DNA of 7,534 nucleotides from Acidobacteriota bacterium (GTDB taxonomy: Bacteria; Acidobacteriota; Terriglobia; Terriglobales; Acidobacteriaceae), in contig JAJZNH010000902.1 in assembly GCA_021811745.1 (NCBI GenBank), positions 1 through 7,534 of the forward strand, given 5' to 3'. A program made the position numbers and the translations under genes. Each line of letters opens with the position of its first letter. The first letter of the stretch is position 1. The notes under the pieces were generated by a model. The model had not been told where the DNA came from. It saw only the letters and a list, made by a program, of their open reading frames with translations, and made no database searches. This document shows positions 1 to 5,591 of this stretch, piece after piece.

Positions 1-702
1 GCTGCTGCCGTCGGCCAGAACTTCGAGATCCTCGGTATTCCCTTCACCATCGTCGGCGTCTTCAAGGAAAGCGTGAACGACTTCGGACAATCGGAGCTTG
101 CCGACCAGACGATCCTGATTCCCTATTCGGTGGCCCGCTACTTCACAGGCACCGAAAGAGTCAACCAGATCTACTTTTCGATGGCCAGCATGAACCTGGT
201 CCCTGAAGCAGCGCTGCAGATCAAGAATATCGTGCAGTCGCGTCACCGGCCCAACTCCGTCTACCGGGTCCAAACGCTCACCGCGCTGATCAGAATGGCC
301 GCGCAGATTGCCGACGCGCTCACCGCTGTGCTGGTGCTGGTGGCCGCCGTCACTCTGGCGGTAGGCGGCGTAGGGATCATGAACATCATGCTGGCCAACG
401 TGCGCTCCCGCATCCGTGAGATCGGCATTCGCAAGGCCCTTGGCGCCACCTACCGGGAGATCAAGCTCCAGTTCCTTGCCGAGGCAATCATCATCTCGCT
501 CACAGGCGGAGTTGTCGGTACTGTCGTAGGACTTACCTTGCCGCTTTCCATCCGCTTCTTCACCGACTACGCCTTACCCATCTCACCGCTGTCGGTCATT
601 ATTGCTTTGGGCGCGGCCACCCTGGTGGGCGTTATCTTCGGCACCGTGCCGGCCACCCGTGCCGCCCAACTCGATCCCGTGGAGGCGCTGAAATATGAGT
701 GA
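1..702 (+). CDS. MacB/FtsX-type ABC transporter permease, C-terminal part (5' truncated by window edge)
   Basis: The reading frame is open from base 1, so the visible 233 residues are the C-terminal part of a longer protein; the ATG at 73 is internal. The visible part holds the end of the periplasmic MacB core domain and then the FtsX permease domain. Three membrane segments lie at about residues 107-131, 161-184 and 196-216. The family hallmark after the first segment is clear (GGVGIMNIML, then REIGIRKALGAT), as is the C-terminal PATRAAQLDPVEALKYE. MacB-type permeases do not move substrate through a channel. They couple cytoplasmic ATP hydrolysis to periplasmic movements that drive macrolide, peptide or lipoprotein export with partner proteins. 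No ATPase or adaptor gene is in view, so the substrate is unknown. The stop overlaps the next small gene. The family call is secure; the specific role is not. Confidence 0.93.
   Translation, partial: AAAVGQNFEILGIPFTIVGVFKESVNDFGQSELADQTILIPYSVARYFTGTERVNQIYFSMASMNLVPEAALQIKNIVQSRHRPNSVYRVQTLTALIRMAAQIADALTAVLVLVAAVTLAVGGVGIMNIMLANVRSRIREIGIRKALGATYREIKLQFLAEAIIISLTGGVVGTVVGLTLPLSIRFFTDYALPISPLSVIIALGAATLVGVIFGTVPATRAAQLDPVEALKYE
681..685 (+). promoter_or_regulatory. Shine-Dalgarno site for the 64-residue membrane protein
   Basis: GGAGG lies inside the 3' end of the permease gene, 9 bases before the ATG at 695. It supports real translation of the overlapping small gene. Confidence 0.6.
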
Positions 703-889
703 TCCGAAGGTGCTGCCTCCCCGCTCCGCAGATGCAGAGCCTAATGGATCCGAATGCGAAGACGCGAGCGAAGACCAGTCTTCCCAGGGGCCAAGCCTCA
801 CGCTTCTCTATAGCCTGATCGCCCTGGCAATAGCTGTGGCCATTTTCTTCGCCATGATGATCGTTCTGCCGTTCTACCGGCGGCGGTAA
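695..889 (+). CDS. Small single-span membrane protein, unknown function
   Basis: This 64-residue protein starts within the end of the permease gene: its ATG and the permease TGA share the 8 bases ATGAGTGA. A GGAGG lies at good spacing upstream, so translational coupling is likely. Residues 1-34 are polar and acidic, rich in Asp, Glu and Ser. Residues 36-60 form one strong hydrophobic helix, and the protein ends in YRRR. By the positive-inside rule the basic tail would be cytoplasmic and the acidic N-terminus periplasmic. There is no cleavable signal peptide or lipobox. I do not recognise a family. The overlap suggests an accessory or stabilising subunit of the ABC permease, but this is inference. 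The match of start, ribosome site and membrane helix makes a chance frame unlikely. Confidence 0.72.
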   Translation: MSDPKVLPPRSADAEPNGSECEDASEDQSSQGPSLTLLYSLIALAIAVAIFFAMMIVLPFYRRR

Positions 890-1011
890 TGATCCAGCCA
901 ATCGAATTCCTTGCACAGCACATCGCCCTGCAGCCTCGCGTATCCGGCGTCCCCCGTGCCCGCCAAGGCGCCGCGCGGCCTGCCACAGACCGAATTAGTA
1001 TAGAGTGAAAC

Positions 1012-1015
1012 GGAG
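1012..1015 (+). promoter_or_regulatory. Shine-Dalgarno site for the FkbM methyltransferase
   Basis: GGAG lies 9 bases before the GTG at 1025. It decides the GTG start over the in-frame ATG at 1100. The AT-richer patch TTAGTATAG just upstream (995-1003) could hold a -10 element, but no matching -35 is visible. Confidence 0.55.
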
Positions 1016-1024
1016 TGCTCCCAG

Positions 1025-1756
1025 GTGAATCGCATCATACGCGCTGTCTACAAGCGTCTCGGAATCATTCACGTCGGAAGGCGGCGGGTTCGAGACCTGA
1101 TGGATTTCATCGAAAGCCGGGAGATCGACACGGTGATCGATGTGGGGGCGAACATCGGCCAGTTTGGCGTATCTCTGCGGTCCGACGGGTATCGCGGCAG
1201 GATTGTCTCCTTTGAACCCACGAAGTCCGCATTCGAGATTCTTTCAAGGAAAGCGGCAGCCGATGGCAATTGGGAGGCCCACCATTGCGGCCTGGGTGCG
1301 GCATCGGGAACGGCCACTCTCCATGCCTCCAAACTCTCCGTATTCAACTCCATCCTCGAATTGAGCAGCGTAGCAGAACTCCATGACAATCGAATGGCCG
1401 TTGATCACACGGAAGAGATACCGATCTATACCCTCGATCAGGTTGCGGAACCGCTGCCGGGCGCAAAGCTGCTGCTAAAGATCGACACCCAGGGCTATGA
1501 GAAGCAGGTTCTGCAAGGCGCCACGCAGACGATTTCCCGAGCAGCGGGCATTTTAATGGAATTGCCGGTGATTCACACCTATCAAGGGGAATGGCATTTC
1601 CATGAGGCGTTGCAGTATATGTTCGAAGCCGGCTTCGTTCCCGCGCAAATTCAGGCGGTGGGCTATCACGGCATGGACAGAGCATCGGCGGTTGACTTCG
1701 ATTGCCTTTTCCGCCCGCGCGGCGAAGTAGACGGTTGCGAAGCAGCTCGGCATTGA
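1025..1756 (+). CDS. FkbM-family SAM-dependent methyltransferase
   Basis: The protein has 243 residues, close to the usual FkbM length. It carries the class I Rossmann SAM-binding motif VIDVGANIGQF at 37-47. The acidic residue of strand 2 is at FEP (Glu64), and the FkbM signature LLKIDTQGYE is at 150-159, followed by LQGA. The C-terminal half contains LMELPVIHTYQGEW and a DFDCLF strand, both typical of the family. FkbM enzymes O-methylate sugars, polyketides or other small molecules; in bacterial genomes many sit with surface polysaccharide genes. No glycosyltransferase is visible here, so the acceptor is unknown. The GTG start is chosen because GGAG precedes it and because the N-terminal RAVYKRLGI stretch resembles that of relatives. 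The gene stands alone, 135 bases after the small membrane protein, and converges on the Trm112-like gene. Confidence 0.93.
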   Translation: MNRIIRAVYKRLGIIHVGRRRVRDLMDFIESREIDTVIDVGANIGQFGVSLRSDGYRGRIVSFEPTKSAFEILSRKAAADGNWEAHHCGLGAASGTATLHASKLSVFNSILELSSVAELHDNRMAVDHTEEIPIYTLDQVAEPLPGAKLLLKIDTQGYEKQVLQGATQTISRAAGILMELPVIHTYQGEWHFHEALQYMFEAGFVPAQIQAVGYHGMDRASAVDFDCLFRPRGEVDGCEAARH

Positions 1757-1899
1757 GCCACCACCGGGAAGTGACCGTCCATGGCCTCCTGCCTGGGCCT
1801 ATCGTGTCCGGGCCGCCCATCATGTTTGAGCAGCACCACGATAACGCACAGCATTCGCAGGCCGAGGCCCAATGCGTTTACAGCATTCTTCCGCTTTCC

Positions 1900-1913
1900 T
1901 GCATGTTCATGCA
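1900..1913. repeat. Perfect inverted repeat TGCATG-TT-CATGCA in the convergent gap
   Basis: TGCATGTTCATGCA is a 6-base inverted repeat with a 2-base spacer. It lies just past the 3' end of the Trm112-like gene, in the 160-base gap (1757-1916) between convergent genes. There is no T-run on either side, so an intrinsic terminator is not supported. Nearby, AATGC (1871-1875) can pair either with GCATT at 1851-1855 or with GCATT at 1883-1887. The gap holds no gene that I can support. Confidence 0.4.
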
Positions 1914-1916
1914 AAG

Positions 1917-2132
1917 TCACGCAGGAGGAGTGTCTGAGCCGTCCAACTCCTCAAGCTCGGCCCGGCCGGCGATCAGAACCGGAATCCCCTCCGTAATCGG
2001 ATAGGAACGGCGGCAACCGGCACAGACCAGGTGGTCCGCCTCCAGACGCAATTCCGCCCCGCAGGCTGGGCAGGCCAGCAGACTCAGGAGAGCCGCATCG
2101 AACTTCGATGGCGGTGAAGGCTTCGCTGACAT
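1917..2132 (-). CDS. Trm112/YcaR-like zinc-ribbon protein
   Basis: This 71-residue protein has the layout of the Trm112/UPF0434 (YcaR) family: a short helix (FDAALLSLLACPACG), a CPxC pair at 21-24, and a second pair CAGC at 37-40. Then follows the conserved RRSYPITEGIPVLI at 41-54. The four cysteines should bind one zinc. In eukaryotes and archaea Trm112 activates several methyltransferases; bacterial members are little studied and are often taken as methyltransferase partners. The ATG at 2132 is preferred over an in-frame TTG at 2156, which would add eight residues and has no ribosome site; a GGGA lies 12 bases before the ATG. The gene follows plsX by 41 bases on the same strand and is probably the last gene of that operon. 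The acidic tail (ELEELDGSD) is not conserved in kind. Confidence 0.85.
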   Translation of the reverse strand: MSAKPSPPSKFDAALLSLLACPACGAELRLEADHLVCAGCRRSYPITEGIPVLIAGRAELEELDGSDTPPA

Positions 2133-2173
2133 AAGGGAGATGGTTCCCGGCAACAACCGATCGTTGAAAAAGT

Positions 2174-3226
2174 TTACTGTACCGGCGAGTCGTGGCCGGC
2201 CTCGTGGCTTGCGATGCTGCGCTTTGGCCGGCTGGCGAACTCCCGCTCGATGCGCTCATTGGTTCCGGCCTTCGCGAACTCATAAGCAACGCGGATGCCG
2301 TTGTAGATGGCGTTGTCGTTGGAAGAACCATGGCCGATGATGCAGACGCCTCGGACGCCCAACAGGGGCGCGCCGCCATATTCGGTGTAGTCCAGGCGGC
2401 GGCGGAAATCATTGAATGCTCGCCGCGACAGCAGCGCACCCACCTGCGCCGTGACGGTGCGTGTCAGCGACTCGCGCAGCGCGTCGCGGACAAAGCGGCC
2501 GATACCCTCGCTGGTTTTGAGCGCTACGTTGCCGACGAAGCCATCGCAGACGATCACATCCGCGTTGCCGTTGAAGATGTCGCGCCCCTCGACGTTGCCG
2601 ATGAAATGAATGGGCAGCGCCTTGAGCAGCGGAAAGGACTCGCGGGTAAGCTCGTTGCCCTTGGTCTCTTCCTCGCCAATGGAAAGCAGGCCCACGCGCG
2701 GCTTGTGAATCTTGAGGACGCTGCGGGCATACATCTCGCCCATTACAGCGAACTGCTCCAGGTTATGGGCTTTGCAATCGACGTTGGCGCCTACGTCCAG
2801 CAGCACGCAGGGATTGCCCTTCGAGGTGGGCATCGGCGTCGCAAGCGCGGGACGGTCCACGCCAGGCAATGCGCCCAGCACCATCTTGGCCGTGGCCATG
2901 GCCGCGCCGGTATTGCCGGCCGTGACAAACCCGGCGACCTTGCCCTCGCGCACCAGCTTCAGGCCGACGCGCATGGAGCTGTCGCGCTTGGAGCGGACCG
3001 CCTGGGCGGCCTTCTCTTCCATCCCGATGCGCTCGGATGCGTGGTGAATGACAATCGGCAAGTCCTCATTCTCGAGGTGCTCGTCGAGCAGATCGCGCAA
3101 ATCCGGCTCCGGCCCAATGAGATGGACCCGTACCGGCAAGGCGCGGCAGGCTAGAACCGCCCCGCGAATCTCCGGCTCCGGCGCTTTGTCAGAACCGACG
3201 GCGTCAAGCGCAATGTCGATGAGCAT
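2174..3226 (-). CDS. plsX: Phosphate acyltransferase PlsX
   Basis: PlsX makes acyl-phosphate from acyl-ACP and phosphate. PlsY then uses acyl-phosphate to acylate glycerol-3-phosphate, the first step of phospholipid synthesis. The protein is a peripheral membrane enzyme. Its 350 residues match the usual length of about 330-350. Family motifs run in order: LDAVGSD at 7-13 (usually DAMGGD), TAGNTGA at 102-108, [10 protein letters not shown] at 142-151, NVEGRDIF at 211-218, [12 protein letters not shown] at 226-237, GGAPLLG at 284-290 and GHGSS at 298-302. The ATG start gives the expected N-terminus and lies 15 bases after the rpmF stop; no strong ribosome site is seen, so coupling to rpmF is likely. 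The C-terminal 20 residues are a variable basic tail. The neighbours yceD and rpmF are the classic partners. Confidence 0.97.
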   Translation of the reverse strand: MLIDIALDAVGSDKAPEPEIRGAVLACRALPVRVHLIGPEPDLRDLLDEHLENEDLPIVIHHASERIGMEEKAAQAVRSKRDSSMRVGLKLVREGKVAGFVTAGNTGAAMATAKMVLGALPGVDRPALATPMPTSKGNPCVLLDVGANVDCKAHNLEQFAVMGEMYARSVLKIHKPRVGLLSIGEEETKGNELTRESFPLLKALPIHFIGNVEGRDIFNGNADVIVCDGFVGNVALKTSEGIGRFVRDALRESLTRTVTAQVGALLSRRAFNDFRRRLDYTEYGGAPLLGVRGVCIIGHGSSNDNAIYNGIRVAYEFAKAGTNERIEREFASRPKRSIASHEAGHDSPVQ

Positions 3227-3241
3227 GGCCGCCCAGATGAC

Positions 3242-3430
3242 CTACTTTGCAGCTTCCTTGACTTCGAGAACGGCGCGTCCTTTGTACGCTCCGCACTTGG
3301 GGCAGGCGTGGTGAGGCAGCTTCCTCTCGTGACAACTGGGACACTCGGAGAGGCCATTGGCGGTCAAGAAGTCGTGAGCGCGGCGGTTGGCGGTGCGGCG
3401 CGTCGAATGGCGCCTCTTCGGATTCGGCAT
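3242..3430 (-). CDS. rpmF: 50S ribosomal protein L32
   Basis: L32 is a small zinc-binding protein of the large ribosomal subunit. The 62-residue product begins MPNPKRRHSTRRTANRRAHD, the normal L32 N-terminus with its PKR/S-x-x-R basic stretch. It has the zinc-ribbon form: CPSC at 30-33 and CPKC at 43-46, followed by GAYKGRAV. The ATG at 3430 is chosen because AAAGGA (3439-3444) lies 8 bases upstream and because this is where family similarity begins; a longer frame up to 3514 has an unrelated N-terminus. It lies between yceD and plsX as in many bacteria. With four cysteines it is the zinc-dependent form; zinc-free paralogues exist in some species. Confidence 0.97.
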   Translation of the reverse strand: MPNPKRRHSTRRTANRRAHDFLTANGLSECPSCHERKLPHHACPKCGAYKGRAVLEVKEAAK

Positions 3431-3575
3431 GATGCAATTCCTTTCGTGTCTTCGCGGTCCCGCCGGTGTGCGGCCTCCCATCGGTTCGCCACGAACGCGA
3501 AACGGACAAGCCACCCCATCAGAACCGGCCTTACGGCGCGGGCGAAGCGCCCTCGGTTCGTAGAGGGCTGATTTC
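3431..3575 (-). promoter_or_regulatory. yceD-rpmF intergenic leader with several small hairpins
   Basis: There are 145 bases between the yceD stop and the rpmF ATG, which is long for a tight operon. Three stems can be seen. GCCCTC (3549-3554) pairs with GAGGGC (3563-3568) across 8 bases. GGGCG (3540-3544) pairs with CGCCC (3548-3552) across 3 bases and excludes the first stem. GTTCG (3484-3488) pairs with CGAAC (3492-3496) across 3 bases. No T-run follows any of them in the rpmF direction. The region may hold an internal promoter, a processing site or an attenuator for rpmF, but none is proven by the sequence. The rpmF ribosome site AAAGGA is at 3439-3444. Confidence 0.35.
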
Positions 3576-4127
3576 TCAGGACTTAATCCGGCTGCGCAAC
3601 CCGGCCAATCCTTGCCACCGGGGGTCGCCTGGACCCTCTTCGCAGGAACATGGATGGAGATTGCGATTCTGGCCGCAGCGCGGGCAAAGTCCTTTGCAGT
3701 CGGGCTTGCACAGCGTCCTGACCGGCAGGGACAAAAGCACCTGCTCTCTCAGCACCTCTTCAAGCAACAGACTGTCTTTTTGATAATACCCGATTTCGGT
3801 CTCCGGTGCTGTTATGGACCGCTCCGGCATGCCGGAATCAGCCCCCAAGGGCCGGTAAATCAGGTCAAACTCCGCCGCCAGGGGCACCTCAACCGGCTCG
3901 ACGCAGCGGGCACAGGGTATTTGAAATTTGCTGGAAAACCGGCCCTTCAGCCGAATATCGGGGACGATCTCTTTCGGCCCGCGATGTTCGTGGATGACTT
4001 CAGCGCGGCCGGAGATGGCCAGCGGCCCGGCCTGTTCGGCTTCCTCGCCGAAATCAACCAGCCCCGGAGCCAGTTCCAGGTCGAATTCGACCGGTTCCTG
4101 CTCCAGTTCACTTACCCTGAATTCCAT
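3576..4127 (-). CDS. yceD: YceD/DUF177 family protein (23S rRNA accumulation protein)
   Basis: YceD is needed for normal 23S rRNA levels in E. coli, and plant and bacterial relatives are tied to large-subunit assembly; it is nearly always next to rpmF. The protein has 183 residues, the usual size. The N-terminal half is a strand-rich domain leading to FQIPCARCVEPVEVPL, with a Cys pair at 72 and 75. The C-terminal half has the signature EEVLREQVLLSLP, then CKPDCKGLCPRCG at 140-152 and CSCEEGPGDPRW at 160-171. The cysteines could form a zinc site. The start is fixed: an in-frame TAG lies four codons before the ATG at 4127. No clear ribosome site is seen (TCTCTTGGT precedes the ATG), so the leader may be very short. 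It heads the yceD-rpmF-plsX cluster. Confidence 0.93.
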   Translation of the reverse strand: MEFRVSELEQEPVEFDLELAPGLVDFGEEAEQAGPLAISGRAEVIHEHRGPKEIVPDIRLKGRFSSKFQIPCARCVEPVEVPLAAEFDLIYRPLGADSGMPERSITAPETEIGYYQKDSLLLEEVLREQVLLSLPVRTLCKPDCKGLCPRCGQNRNLHPCSCEEGPGDPRWQGLAGLRSRIKS

Positions 4128-4133
4128 ACCAAG

Positions 4134-4198
4134 AGACTAAAACATTTTGGGAGCCACCGCCGGGAAATCTGGCGTCCGAATGCCCGAAAGACTAAGAC
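4134..4198. repeat. Imperfect 10-base direct repeat, AGACTAARAC, 55 bases apart
   Basis: AGACTAAAAC at 4134-4143 and AGACTAAGAC at 4189-4198 differ at one base. The start-to-start distance is 55 bases, about five helical turns. One copy is just before the yceD start codon. They could be paired sites for a regulator acting on yceD-rpmF-plsX, or chance. Confidence 0.35.
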
Positions 4199-4204
4199 GG
4201 CCCG

Positions 4205-4219
4205 CTGAAGAAGATTCAG
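4205..4219. repeat. Inverted repeat CTGAA-N5-TTCAG upstream of the ion-transporter-like gene
   Basis: CTGAAGAAGATTCAG has perfect 5-base arms with a 5-base spacer, and it overlaps the candidate -35 of the plus-strand gene. The form suits a dimeric repressor site. The arms are short, so chance is possible. Confidence 0.35.
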
Positions 4220-4253
4220 ACCGGGCGCACGGCTCGCGTACACTGCATTCATC

Positions 4254-5528
4254 ATGGAATCGCTTCATTTCCTGCTGTCGGCATGGCCGGGTACGGGCAG
4301 CCCTCTAGCCGAGTGGCAGGTGATGGCCGGCTTTGCGGTCTTTGCCGTCAGCTACGTGGTCTTCGCGCTGGGCAAGCTGCCGGGGATGAAGATCGACCGG
4401 CCGGGCATGGCCATTATCGGCGCGGTTCTGATGGTCGCCTTTCGCATTGTGACGGCCCGGGAGGCGTTGCGCTTCGTGGACTTCGGCACGCTGGTCCTGT
4501 TGTTCTCCATGATGCTGGTGGTCGGCTGCCTGCATCTCTCCGGCTTCTTCGACTGGATCACCGGCCAGATCATCGCGCGGCTCAAACCGCGCCATCTGCT
4601 GCCGACAATCATCTTCATCACCGGCATCCTTTCGGCATTCTTCGTCAACGACATCATCTGCCTGGTGATGGTGCCGTTTGCGCTGCTGGCCACCAAGCGC
4701 ATGGGACTGAAACCTCTGCCCTATCTGCTGGCCGTGGCTACGGCGGCCAACATCGGCAGCGTGGCCACAATCACCGGCAATCCCCAGAACATGCTGATTG
4801 GCTCATTCTCCGGGCTCAGCTACCGGTACTTTCTCGGGCGCCTGGGGCCGGTAGCTCTGATTGGCCTGCTGCTGGATTGGCTGATCATCCGGCGACTCTG
4901 CGGCAACGGCGATGTGACCGGCAAGGCCGAGGACCTGAAGTCGGCGATCCCGCAGGTTTCAGCGCGCGAGCTGCGCAAGCCCGCCATCGTGATCACGCTG
5001 GTGCTGATCGGTTTTATCGCGGGCGTGCCGCCAGCCATGATGGCGGCCATAGGCGCGGCGCTGATGCTCATCACGCGCACCCGCAATCCCAGGCTGGTCT
5101 ATGACGAGGTGGACTGGGGGCTGTTGGTCTTCTTCGTCGGTCTCTTCCTGATTGTGGGCGGGGCGGAAAACGCGGGCTTGACCAGCTACCTTTTCAGCTT
5201 TGCCGACCGCTTTAATCTTCAGGACACGGGCATCTTCACGGCGGTCACGGCGGTGCTGTCGAACATCGTAAGCAACGTGCCGGCAGTAATGCTGCTCAAG
5301 TCGATCATGCCAGCCTTTCACGATGCGCGGAATGGCTGGCTGGTGCTGGCCATGGCCAGCACGCTGGCGGGCAACCTGACCATCACCGGTTCAGTAGCGA
5401 ATCTGATCGTGGTGGAGCGCTCGCATGACGAGGTGCACATCGGCTTCTGGGACTACTCGCGCGTGGGGATTCCGGTAACGCTGGCGACACTGGCAGTGGG
5501 CTGGGCGTGGCTGACCTGGGTGCGGTGA
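4254..5528 (+). CDS. Ion transporter superfamily permease (ArsB/NhaD/SLC13-like)
   Basis: The 424-residue protein is almost entirely membrane helices (about 10-12) and should lie in the inner membrane. Its two halves repeat the same pattern, as in the ion transporter superfamily. The first half has FFVNDIICLVMVPF at 129-142 and ATAANIGSVATITGNPQNML at 162-181. The second has SNIVSNVPAVMLL at 336-348 and STLAGNLTITGSVANLIVVE at 369-388. These paired re-entrant loops with Asn, Thr and Gly-Asn motifs form the substrate site in ArsB, NhaD and citrate/dicarboxylate carriers. A hydrophilic loop lies at about 215-242. Members move arsenite, sodium, sulfate or carboxylates; the sequence alone does not decide, and no ars gene is nearby. 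The ATG has no ribosome site and may be on a leaderless message. It faces the sugar-acid enzyme gene tail to tail, so a carboxylate substrate is possible but unproven. Confidence 0.88.
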   Translation: MESLHFLLSAWPGTGSPLAEWQVMAGFAVFAVSYVVFALGKLPGMKIDRPGMAIIGAVLMVAFRIVTAREALRFVDFGTLVLLFSMMLVVGCLHLSGFFDWITGQIIARLKPRHLLPTIIFITGILSAFFVNDIICLVMVPFALLATKRMGLKPLPYLLAVATAANIGSVATITGNPQNMLIGSFSGLSYRYFLGRLGPVALIGLLLDWLIIRRLCGNGDVTGKAEDLKSAIPQVSARELRKPAIVITLVLIGFIAGVPPAMMAAIGAALMLITRTRNPRLVYDEVDWGLLVFFVGLFLIVGGAENAGLTSYLFSFADRFNLQDTGIFTAVTAVLSNIVSNVPAVMLLKSIMPAFHDARNGWLVLAMASTLAGNLTITGSVANLIVVERSHDEVHIGFWDYSRVGIPVTLATLAVGWAWLTWVR

Positions 5529-5591
5529 AGCAGATGCCTCAACCGAAACAGTTGGTGCGCCGGGCCTGGAACATAGCAGCGTTGTGCCTGA

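Larger units (their letters stand above)
4128..4253. promoter_or_regulatory. Divergent promoter region between yceD and the ion-transporter-like gene
   Basis: These 126 bases must hold the start signals for both divergent genes. For the plus strand, TTCAGA (4215-4220) and TACACT (4239-4244) are 18 bases apart and each match 4 of 6 bases of the sigma-70 consensus. That would start transcription only a few bases before the ATG at 4254. An inverted repeat and a direct repeat, listed separately, also lie here. No clear promoter could be picked for the minus strand. Neither gene has a visible Shine-Dalgarno site. Confidence 0.4.

Noticed and set aside
966..981. GC-rich palindrome (GCCGCGCGGC, flanked by AGGC/GCCT) after the small membrane protein gene
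   Set aside because: It could be a terminator stem, but no T-run follows and such palindromes are common in GC-rich DNA.
2133..2156. TTG start at 2156 for the Trm112-like gene
   Set aside because: It is a weak start codon without a ribosome site; the ATG at 2132 gives a normal family length.
2192..3154. 320-residue frame on the plus strand opposite plsX
   Set aside because: It is the antisense shadow of a complete plsX gene in GC-rich DNA. It matches no family I recognise and has no ribosome site.
3431..3514. Longer rpmF frame starting at 3514
   Set aside because: The added 28 residues do not resemble L32, and a ribosome site precedes the ATG at 3430.
4283..5104. 273-residue frame in another phase inside the permease gene
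   Set aside because: It is rich in His, Arg, Gly and Asp without domain structure, while the 4254-5528 frame is a clear membrane transporter.
5529..5591. Search for a terminator between the convergent permease and enolase-superfamily genes
   Set aside because: Only a 4-base stem (CAAC/GTTG) is visible, which is too weak to call.
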